Assembly: GCA_963576785.1 (NCBI GenBank)
Contig: OY756149.1
Location: 558,001 to 622,000 of the forward strand
Reading direction: 5' to 3'
Source of the DNA: Chlorophyllum brunneum
Lineage: Eukaryota > Basidiomycota > Agaricomycetes > Agaricales > Agaricaceae
Length of the DNA: 64,000 nt
The translations under genes and the position numbers were made by a program. Positions within the stretch are counted from its first letter, which is position 1, and each line of letters begins with the position of its first letter. The notes beneath the pieces were generated by a model. It saw only the letters and a program-made list of their open reading frames with translations, had not been told where the DNA came from and made no database searches. Shown here in pieces: positions 23,425 to 33,527 of the stretch.

Positions 23425-26246
23425 ATGACATCCACACCAGTCGACAGCCCGCCTCCGTCCCCTTCACGAGGCGTGATTGCACTGCATGCAAGCTCGGACC
23501 ATGACTGGGAACCCATCTTGCATTCCTCGAACCAGGTCGTTCTCTACAACCCAAAGAGCCATGCGCTATCAATCAGCCATTCTTCGAGCAACCCAGCCAT
23601 TCGTGGCAAGACTTGTCCCTTCTGCAAGTGTATACTTCCCAAAGGCTTCGAGCCAGATACACTAGGGCCCAATGACTTCGATGAGGCAGATCCAAGCCGC
23701 CATTCCCGCAAACCTGACTACTTCCAACTTTTGTCCGTTGCCAATGAAAGTGCTACAGGTCCGCCTCCCCTAACCGCTCACGAAGCTGACGGGAGAGGGG
23801 GGATCCGGGATGAAGGTGCTTCTCGTGCCTTTCCTCCCAACACGATGGCGGAAGGATACTTCAAGAGATTCTTCCAGGAGGAATACAAGCTTGGCATGGG
23901 AGCTAATGGTTCTGTATATCTTTGCCAAGTGAGTGGCATTTGTAGTCAATGGCGCGAATGGATGGGGTTGAGGGAGGACCATGCGGTCGAATGAGCTCTT
24001 AATTTCACCAACTGTTGCTGAAGCGTTGTTTTACAGCATATGCTCGATGGGAACTCCCTCGGTTCGCGATCACCTTCCCCATATGCTGGCTGTTTAACTA
24101 TTGCTCATACTCACACTCAGGTCATTTTGCGGTCAAGAAGATTGCAGTCGGCGAATCACATACTTATCTGCTCAACATCCTCCGAGAAGTGCGCCTGTTG
24201 GAACGGCTTCATCATCCAAATATCATCACATACCAGTTCGTTTTCGCCCTTCTGGTCCTGTTGTTCTTACCCTAACACGAAACAGCCATGCATGGCTCGA
24301 AACCTGTCAATTTTCCTCCTTCGGCCCGCAGGTACCAACTCTCCATGTATTGATGCAGTGGGCGGAAGGTGGTAGTTTGGATGACTTCATTGATATCCGT
24401 CTTGGTCGTGGATCACCCCACGTCCATATCAATCCTTTCGGGGCCTCTTCATCGCCCAATCCTGCGACGTCCACAGTCCCTCCGCAAACCCCACTCTCCC
24501 GCGCCACGGCCAATAATTTCGTCCCATCCGGTTCGGATATTCACTCACGGTCTGCACGGATACGGGCTTTCCGTGCTTACCAGCAAGCTACACCAGAGGA
24601 GAAGGAACGAATGCGGCGTGGAACTTTTGTTGCCAATGGGAAGGGTCGTAGTAGAAGAACTCGGTCTTTGAAGGCTGTCCACCTCCTGAGCGCGGATGAA
24701 GTGAAGAGTCTCTTCAGGGATGTCGTTGAAGGACTTAATTTCCTGGTGAGTTCGAAGTCTTTTCCTGTTTCATATACTTACACCTTCTTCTAGCACAGCC
24801 GCTCGATTCTGCACCTGGACCTAAAGCCAGGGAACGTACTCTTAACCTGGGACGAGGGCCAGCTCATGTACGTTCGTTTGATCGACTCGCATTCCTCTTA
24901 CTCATTGTTTCGTTCAGTCCGAGGGCAATGCTGTCAGATTTTGGAACGTCGCGCGATATGATCGCGTCTAACTCAATTCGATCTGGGAACACCGGCACGT
25001 ACGTGCCCCGTGTACACTCCACCCGTATCTTCTCTAACATCATCACAGACTCGAATACTCTTCACCAGAGTCTCTCCCGTCACCGCAGACCGGCCTTTTA
25101 CACGAGATTAACTCTAAATCCGATATGTGGTCATTAGGCATGATCCTGCATAAGCTTCTATTTTTCAAATTACCGTATCGGTACGTTCGTGCGCTTCTAT
25201 TTCTCCGGCTGATTGAAACGAAGTCTTGCTCTCTATAGTTATGCTGCTGACGGTGATAACGACATACCATTGAGCGGAGCCCAGCCCACAGAGCGGCATA
25301 GTAGACTAGGAGAAGGAGAGAAGCTGAAGCGGCTAGAACAGGAAGTGCTGGATTATCCTGGGTGTGTCATGCAGCCGTACAATTTAATGGTTTTTGCTTA
25401 CTGGTGTCAACCGATAGATTCAAGTTTGATGCTGGCCTTGTCACGACGTTCGAGGCTCGACGTTTATCTCCCAATATCCTTTTCCTACTAGAGGGACTTT
25501 TGAACAAGGTACCGAACATGCGACCTTCTTGTGAACGCATCTCGATCGCTATAAAAACAGGAAAGGTAAGAATGGGCATAATAGCTCTTTGATAAAGAAC
25601 TAAAACTTCAATCTAGCTCGACCCCCTCAAAGAACTCCCCAAACAGAACAGCTTATCTACCCTTGTTCCATTGGCCCGGTCCGTTCTGGGAGTGAATGGT
25701 TGGAATTCTTCACCTTCCTCCGCAACTGAACCAGAGTTCGAAGTTGAAGATTTGCCACCAGAACATGATGAACCGGCTGTATCGGATGTTAGCAATACCG
25801 ACTTGAATTGGACTTCGAATCGGAAATCGACATTGTTGGGTTTACCTTCACCTGCGGATTCGTCGGATTCGATGCATAGTCACAAAAATCCCACTCAAGC
25901 CCGATCGCTGAGGGACAAATGGATGAGGAGTGTTTTGGAAGTTCTAGCCAGGCACAAAGAACTTTTAGCGAGACTCGTAAAGAGCGCTGTTCTGGTTATG
26001 AAGGTGTGTTTATTATTGGTGGTTTTACGAGGGAAAGCTTTTTCACATGTTTTATAGGTGTTGAGTATATCCACAATGTGTCCCAGCTCACATGGATTTC
26101 CTCGTATATGGATATTTTCCATGTTGGTAGGAGCTGCGTTGGTCGATGCTGTTTTTGATATGAGGTTGTCGGCGCATACTGCATTTCTGGTTTTCCATGT
26201 TCTAGTTATCAAATCTGGATGTACCCACGGACGGTGTTGCGTTTAA
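23425..26246 (+). CDS. IKS1-like serine/threonine kinase with C-terminal membrane segment
   Basis: ATG 23425 begins MTSTPVDSPPPSPSR. The N-terminus has the WEPILHSSNQVVLYNP and CPFCKC (zinc-knuckle-like) pattern I associate with IKS-type kinases. Kinase motifs: loop LGMGANGSVYLCQ, lysine in FAVKKIAVG, REVRLLERLHHPNIITY, a Ser-rich insert of about 100 residues (24,400-24,690), catalytic loop ILHLDLKPGNVLL, LSDFGTSRD, and SSPESL. The loop has HLD instead of HRD and the APE motif is SPE. About eight short introns are needed; two flank the small exon HMLDGNSLG. The C-terminal tail is acidic and then ends with a hydrophobic stretch (IWIFSMLVGAALVDAVF, AFLVFHVLVI), suggesting membrane anchoring. 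Stop TAA is at 26244-26246. Yeast Iks1 is poorly characterised, so pathway and substrate cannot be given. Confidence 0.8.
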
Positions 26247-26383
26247 CCATGTTCATGTTTGCTGTTGTCATTCATACAATCGTCTCCGAAGATTATTGGA
26301 TACTCTAGACTACAAACCAAAAAAAATTGAACATTGAACTCTGAACTGAGATAATACTTCCACACCAACCACTCCTGACCATA

Positions 26384-29300
26384 TCACTGCTTCGTCTTAA
26401 CCTGAAACCCACTCACGTTCGAATACACAATTAGCCTGAACTCGGCCTGAACACCCGGACTATAAGTCGAAGGGACAATCCCATAGGTTCCCTTTGCCAA
26501 TGTTACCAGCGGGGTAACGACTCCAGCCAATGTCTCGCTATATGCACCCGATGTCGCCACCGGACCAGAAGCATTCCCTCGCGAAGACGAAGAAGTGTTT
26601 GCAGAGTTGAGATTGAAAACAGCCGCATTAAGCGGGGTAGAACTCCCTTTACTTTGTGCAAGTAATTGAAGTCGAATCCTATAAAAAACCATACACACAC
26701 ACCCAATTTTCAGTTTCTAATTCATATCTCAAAACAGAGGAGTGGCGCGCTGTACCTGACTTGTCCCGACGATGGTAGTGTCAACTCAAATTTTGGGTTG
26801 AGTGTATATTTCTGGAAAGTTGGTGCACCACCTGCAGTGTTGGAGTCCCAAGCGCCTTTCACGATTTTGCTATACATCCCCGCGTCTTCCTGTGGGATAC
26901 TCTTGAGATCAAAAGGTGTGGAACATTCCAGTTTGAGGGTGTAAGGACCGGTGTGTTGTGATTCGAATGCCGAGACTATCAGCGTGTAATCCCCAGCTGT
27001 AAAAATGTTCGTGTGTTTAAAAAAGGTATTTGCGGGAGGAGAGACAAATGAGGAGAAAGGAGACTCACGCAAAAGGTCTTTGATAACTTGTGCCAGACCA
27101 TACGTATATGCGCCTGAACTAGCCACAACTTCCTGTTCAACCAATCTTTGATCTTTCAGTTTTTTGCCTACACCTTGAGAATGGAGGGAGAATACTCACT
27201 CCGCCTTCCGATCGCCCTTTGACCAAACTACAACAGCATTGACCGGTACATCCTTCCCCGCTTTCAAAAGCACCTTTGTCTTCGACTTCTTTGACGTTCC
27301 TCCCCCCGCGCTAGAAGACTTGGTGGATGGATGGATGCGTAGGTGATACTGCGGGTTGACCATGAACGTCGGATAGGTGGAATTCCCACCCGAGTTTTTA
27401 TTTGTCAGTGTTCCCTCTACCTGTAAATACAAGATCGTTGGAGGCATCCAGGTAAAAAAAGAGACATGTGCTTACCTTGGTCGAGTACGGTGGCGGACTA
27501 ACACTCTCATCCCAAGCCACTTGCACATCACTCCCAGAGTATATAACCACACTAAATCCAATTTCCTTGGCATCCTTATCGCCTTCATACGAGGCTGTGA
27601 CAGAAACCACGCCAGATCTATATGTTGGCGGGATGCGCGTTCTCATGAGAACATGACTGCTGTTAGTGTATGTACCGGTCTTGGACAATTCATGTTGCTG
27701 GTTCAACCTGGCAGACGGAGGTAGGCTTGGGTCTTCGAGTTCGGCCCGAAGACAGATAAAGTCGGTTGTACATCTGGTTTCGCGAACATGGCGAGTGAGT
27801 AGAACCCAGATTTTTTCTTCTGTTTGAGCGTTGGCATTGACAAAATTGACACGGAGATTATGGTTAGCGTCTAAGGAGTAATTAGCCTAATTTGGAGAGA
27901 CGTGATGATTGTGTGGCGTTTACCTTCGTCTTCTTGAGTACCTCTCTTCCACATCCTAATCATAGAACCGAATCACTTCAAAATTAACACAGCGAAACGA
28001 GAAGCATACCCATGAAAATCGATACGGTGTTTCCACATCCCCGGGTCCCAGCTTAAATAAATCCCGTCAAAAACATACACCACCTCAGACCACGGTATTT
28101 TGAGAACTCCTATCACATCGTAGTGGGTTAGAATCATGTTGGAAAAATATCAAAAAGCGCCGGTAACGGACGAGAGAACTGCACATCGTCGGGCTTCACC
28201 CATGAATCCAAGACGGTGAAGACCCTGTCTTGCTCATTCTCGTCGATATCTGGCGGTGCTTCAGCGTACAATCCTGAGTAAGAGGATGAAGCTGTACCTA
28301 TGACAGCATAATTGTGAGCCGGCAATAATGGTGTTTGGCGCCAGTATATCCCAGATCGAGTCCCCGTGCCTAACGTAACAACGCATTTTCCTAGTTGATC
28401 CAGGATTTTTTAAGTGGGTGGGTATGTCCGAAGTATCAACACATTCACCGTTCTGAAATCCGGAGCTGAGGCGAGCCCATGTCCTTTCACGCTCGAAGAT
28501 TTGGCTGTGTTAAGGCACATAAGTACTTTGGTGTGGTACGACGTGAAGATGATGGTTGAGGCTGACCTCTTGGTGTCGATTTGCTCCGGGATCCAGCCGA
28601 TGAGCGCACTACGAGACTGAGCGAAGACATTGGCATGAGCTAGTGGAAGGGCTCACTGCAGGTCTATGCTCGAGTTGCTGTAAACGTAGTTTGGACACAT
28701 TCTGTCTGAGGAGCGAATGGGTACTCACGAACCAGGAAAGTCATATCCACCCATAAGTTTCATATACTACGATTAACACTCAATTCCACAGTCGCATATG
28801 GGCAAGAAAGTGGCGCACGCTTTTCTCAATGAGACTTGGCCAATTGGCTGTTTCCGGGCTTCCATTGTGGGAGTGAATGGTCATACACATGAGACTTCCG
28901 TCAGACGGATTGTAAGGCAGAGCGTCATCGATTGCTTGATCGCACAGGCGTTAAGTTGAGATTTTCCAATGATCAGGGTAAGATACAGACCTATCTGGTG
29001 AGGTTATCAGTCAAAAACATTAAGGCGGAGAAAGGTGGACAAACTCGTCTCCAAGCACCATTCATAAACAATTTCACGTCGTATCTTGCACTCTCGTCCG
29101 GGTTTCGGTTGTGAGCTAAAGACAGTGCAGCGGCTTTGTCTTCTAACGAAATTGATACGCCAGTCGAGGAATGTAAGGCCGATCGGGCGAGCTAATCCGG
29201 GTATGGTTGGAGTTTTTAGTGGATGGGTGTAGTTGGAGGAAAACGTACGTCAGAGTCGAACCGTCCACCGTGCTCTAGGCAGACAGATATCGATGCGCAG

Positions 29301-30049
29301 ACAGAACAATCTCCAACGATATGCTGCAGGATTTCTAAAGGATGTAGCCTACGAGTTCCAGATATGTCGAGAGACTGGCCAAGTTGAGAATCACGGCGCC
29401 AAACCGCGGAGGCCTGCTTGTGTTCGGTGGATAGTGGGGGCTGTTCATCTAGATCGCTGAAAGAGAAGGATGAGTTCATTTTACGGGAAAGTATGACGGA
29501 GAGTGCGTACGGAGATTGAGATGTTGAGGAGGGTGTTGGCTTTGGGTCGTCCCACAGAGGAAACACTAGACCGTTGATACGCGAGCCACGCTTGAGAACA
29601 TAGTACTGTTCCTCTGCTTATTCTGAGAAACACATATAAAATACTGAAACAACTAGACACACGTTCAGAAAAGTGATTGATGCCTATTGGCGTGAGCCTG
29701 ACGCTCGCAGTGCCATCAGTAGCCTGAGGTACACTTCCTGTAGCCTCCTGCTGTCCCTGGGCCTTCTGTACGAATGATTTGATCTTCTCCGCCCTCTCAA
29801 GAGCTTTACTTGCGTTAGTTTTCCATCTCGTGCGTAGTGCTTCGGAATGATGAGTCGTCCGGCTTAGATGGAGAAATAGTTCTGTGGCTTTGACGTAGAG
29901 CCTGAAGGCTTCGTCGTAGTTGCTGGCAAGTTCTGCTTTGGTCGCTCTAGCGTATGTAGTCTGCAGAGGGTATGATTATTGGTCAAGGATAAAGGGAATA
30001 AAAGGACCTCTGCTGTGCGGCCTTCTGATGGTAAGTCGGATTTGTGCAT
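26384..30049 (-). CDS. Calpain-like cysteine protease, PalB/Rim13 type
   Basis: Calpain of the PalB/Rim13/calpain-7 group, which processes the PacC/Rim101 transcription factor in fungal ambient-pH signalling together with ESCRT proteins. The order fits: an N-terminal MIT domain (ATYARATKAELASNYDEAF to RAEKIKSF, 29,750-29,960), a protease core with catalytic Cys in VGDCSVCAS (codon about 29306-29308), DALPYNPSDGSLMC, YMKLMGGYDFPGS, catalytic His in LLPAHNYAV (about 28314-28316), then IYLSWDPGMWKHRI, and C-terminal beta-sandwich (calpain III-like) repeats with GTYTNSSHVLM, AGDYTLIVSAFE and KGTYGIVPSTYSPG. About a dozen short introns are needed; several boundaries are approximate. The usual catalytic Asn (N-x-W) position reads DSW. 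The ATG at 30047-30049 is chosen because splicing joins MHKSDLPSEGRTAE to the MIT exon; an ATG at 30071-30073 is an in-frame alternative. Stop is at 26384-26386. Confidence 0.82.
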
Positions 30050-30304
30050 TGTGTGAGTATTCTTATGACGCAATTACAACATCCCAGCGGAGTCTTAATT
30101 CTGGTGATGACATCACTGACGGGATCTCAAGCGAAGTGAGTACAGCAGGTAATACTCATGAGGCTGCATGGCACGGAGCTGCAAGGCATCAGCCAGTTTC
30201 ATCGTGTTGATCATCCATGAACGAGCGTGTTTGCGAGGAGGGTTTTGCTCTGCCTCTTGGACTACTTACAGCAGTACCCTGGTACCATGACTGGAGTTTA
30301 CGTG

Positions 30305-30583
30305 TTAATGCAAGAGGTGCTGTGTGCCCAGGGTCCCGTTGCGCTCATCCAGGTGGTGTTGGTATTCAAGGTCGAGAGCCAGTGAACGGCCAGAAGCCGT
30401 GACAGTGACTCTCACAGCAATCTTGGAACGTGTTCTCCAACCCTCATTCCAACCTTCACAACACTCGTCTCCCACTGACACTTGCATCAAACCGGCTTTG
30501 TTTGTGCGGATCTTGGCGCCTTTGTAGGTTAGATCAGCAGGCAATCCGGTTCCGTCATCGATACTGACAGGGGTAATGGACAT
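30305..30583 (-). CDS. Small hypothetical ORF, possibly a gene fragment
   Basis: An uninterrupted 92-codon frame runs from ATG 30581-30583 (MSITPVSIDDGTGL) to TAA at 30305-30307. It alternates hydrophobic and polar residues (IAVRVTVTASGRSLALDLEY), as in a beta-rich fold. A plausible splice acceptor (TGTAG) lies just before the ATG, so it might be the last exon of a larger or broken gene, but no upstream exon was found. It sits in the 0.8-kb space between the divergent calpain and SHMT-paralogue starts. I do not recognise the family. Confidence 0.3.
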   Translation of the reverse strand: MSITPVSIDDGTGLPADLTYKGAKIRTNKAGLMQVSVGDECCEGWNEGWRTRSKIAVRVTVTASGRSLALDLEYQHHLDERNGTLGTQHLLH

Positions 30584-30886
30584 TCGGTGACCCTACACAA
30601 CTAGGATGTGGATTCAGATGTGCTACACCAGTCCCTATTGGAGAGGCGGATTCTCATTCTGGTCCTCAGTGGTTTCCATTGCGAACCAAATTTATGTGCT
30701 GCATGACAAACGTGGCCTACGGCAGTGTCGTAGAAGGGTTTCGACGCCTACTGCAGCTAATCGTTTCACGACTCCGGGTCTTGGCAAGGGCCCTACTAGG
30801 CGCCTTTGAACCCTGTATAAAGCTCGTTAAGCAATTGAACGTGCACATTCGATCAGTTCCTCAGCCTTACCTTCATCCCACGAACG

Positions 30887-32771
30887 ATGGCAACAGACCG
30901 TACTCCAGACTATGTGTGTATCCCAGCTCTCAACCTCATCTCTTACTGAAGTCGATGGTCCTTGCAGAATCGCTTTCTATACACACCTCTAGCTGAGAGT
31001 GATCCAGTAGTGCAGGATCTAATTGATGGGGAGACATGGAGACAGTACACTACTCTTGGCCTCACCGCTTCCGAGGTAACTACGCCTTTCCGGACCCTCC
31101 ACCCCGAATGAGGCATTTACATATGACATCAGAACACCACCAGCTTCGCCACCTTACAAGCAACCGCCTCCCTTTTCACCAACAGGTACTCTGAGGGTAC
31201 ACCCGATGCTCGCTACTATGCCGGAACTGAACACATCGACAAGTTGGAGACACTCTGCCAAAATCGTGCCCTTGCTGCGTTCGGACTCGATCCCCAGAAA
31301 TGGGGTGTGAACGTTCAACCGTACTCTGGTAGTGTAAGTGATTTCGAGCTTTAGGAGTGCCAATTCTTACCTCGCCGACTCTACCAGACCGCCAAGTACG
31401 CACCTCGTTGTTCTGTGCGGGTGCCGTGAGACTAACCACTTGTTCAGCTTTGCAGCATTAACTGCGATTCTCCGACCTCACGATCGCTTCATGGGCCTCC
31501 GCCTGTCTGATGGCGGTCACATTACGCATGGTCACTATGTTCGCGAATCGTCGTTATTAGCATTACAAGAGTTTACTGATACCTCTACAGACCACCGCCA
31601 CGAGAAAGTTAAACGTGTCCTCCATCTATTTCGAGTCATTACCATACACCAGTCTCCCCGATAAACAAACCGTGGACTATGACAACCTTGCCGCTCAAGC
31701 CAAGACCTTTGAACCTCACCTCATCATTTGTGGCGCTTCCGCTTACCCCCGTGACTGGGAATATTCTACCGTTCGGAAGATTGCCGATAGTGTTGACGCC
31801 TGGGTTATGGGCGATATTGCTCACCTCAGTGGTTTCATCGCCGCTCAGAAATTAAACAACCCCTTCGAGCATTGCGATATCGTCACCACCACCACGCACA
31901 AGACTCTCCGAGGTCCTCGCGCCGGTCTCATCTTCTTCAGGAAAAACCATCCAAAGGCACGAGACCTTGAGAAGCGAATAAACGAGGCTGTTTCGCCAAT
32001 TTGTCAAAATGGTCCTCACAACCATGTAGGTATAGTCTTCGAAAGCAGCTATTGTAGAAAGTAACACATCTTTTATAGGTTATTGCCGCCGTCGCGACAT
32101 CGCTTTTACAAGTCTCTCGACCCGAGTGGAAGGCGTATGCCAGACAGGTGCTTCGTAATGCCACAGTTCTCGCAGAGGCACTTATGGGTTATGGATATAA
32201 ACTCCTGACCGATGGCACCGACACCCATCTTATCGTCTGGGACCTCAGGCCGCAAAACGTGACGGGGAGCAAACTCCAGGCACTTGGCGATCTCGTGGGT
32301 ATCAATCTCAACAGTAAGTATCCCGATGCTCATCGCAGCAAAAGCTAAGGTCTTTGTCTGTGATCAGTGACCCTCGTTCCTGGTGAAACAGCTGCCCGTT
32401 CACCGCATGGTGTCCGTTTGGGCACATCTGTTTTGACTTCGCGCGACATGAGGGAAGAAGACATCTATGTCGTCGCCAGCTTCCTTCATCGCGCCGTCCA
32501 ACTTACCGTACTCCTTCAAAAAGAGGCCAAGACGAAGCTTATGAGCGACTTCAACCGCGTGGCTACCACTCAACAAGGTAGCAATCTGGGGTTTGCGAAA
32601 GTGAAGCAACTCCGTCAAGACATCCGCACGTTTGCCATGAAATGGCCTTTACCTGGTGTGGACGTCAATAAACTCAAGGAACCCTCTGGATATAGTACAC
32701 TGCGTAGTTGCGATTCGGAACCATCAGTGAAGAAGTTGCAAACGACACCCAGGAGGAGTCGTGCTGCCTAA
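30887..32771 (+). CDS. Diverged serine hydroxymethyltransferase paralogue
   Basis: PLP-dependent enzyme family that interconverts serine and glycine with tetrahydrofolate. ATG 30887 (MATDRTPDY), an intron at 30914-30967, then [17 protein letters not shown], which aligns with [17 protein letters not shown] of the canonical copy at 51.6-53.5 kb. The rest splices in frame: [49 protein letters not shown], the PLP-lysine motif [14 protein letters not shown], and the carboxylate-binding Arg in GVRLGTS. All seven or so splice joins keep the frame, so I treat it as a gene, not a pseudogene. It differs from the canonical copy at conserved places (YPG/LPN region, [16 protein letters not shown], and the NAVSGD loop replaced by MTLVPGE), has no mitochondrial presequence, and has about 25 extra C-terminal residues (ending RRSRAA). 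Altered substrate range or reduced SHMT activity is possible. Confidence 0.8.
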
Positions 32772-33527
32772 CCCACTACCTCATGTATCACTTTTTGATT
32801 AGTTCTATCTTTGGGACTTGAACTGCATAGTATCATCTTCCCCTCATGTTGGTTTCTATTTATACCACCACACACAACAGCAATTTTGTAGTATACCATC
32901 GCATGTACTTTTCCAATCGATATCCGATACGTTATTTTAACGTTTTGTAGCCAATCATGATGCACGCATACCACTTGACATGGGTCGAGACCTCTTCCAC
33001 TGCTTCGAATGAGGCCAGACTCGGAGAGTGAAGAGTCGGTGTCTGGATTCATGTCAATTCGAACACGAGGTGTTGGGTTATCTTACAGGTAACACTGCAC
33101 CACGCTGCGTAACTCGGCCCTCCTCACTTCCTTTCACCCCTGTACAAAATATCCCCAAAAAAGAGTATATTTCGAAAACATAAGAAAGCATATTCATAGA
33201 GCATAGTGTCAAGGGTTGCAATTACTATAGAGACGCTGGCTGCAATCTCTGCAAGGTAAGTAGTAACAATAAAGGGAGGTGTTCAAGGTTACTGAATCCA
33301 GGTGGGGCGAAAGCTAGTACAACAACAGCACAAATACAACAACGAAAGCTGAAAAAAAAGAGCATGACGATGACGATGACGAGAGTTACAATTGAGGAAC
33401 GAACGGAACACAGCGCACAAAACATGAAAAGATCAAGAAAGCCTACAAACTCCCAAACGCAAAAAAAAAAAAAATCCAAGTGATTATTATAATTCGAGGA
33501 GGAATAGATCGATGGGTGAGATTATGT
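32772..33527. other. Convergent 3' intergenic region
   Basis: About 750 bp between two convergent genes. It is AT-rich, contains an A14-like run near 33461-33474, and shows no gene. Confidence 0.55.

Noticed and set aside
24101..24793. 230-codon single frame in the IKS-type kinase read as a separate gene
   Set aside because: It includes introns; the real exons supply kinase motifs and join in frame with those before and after.
30887..32771. SHMT copy as a processed or dead pseudogene
   Set aside because: It keeps introns with usable splice sites and an open frame throughout, including the PLP lysine, so a diverged functional gene is more likely.
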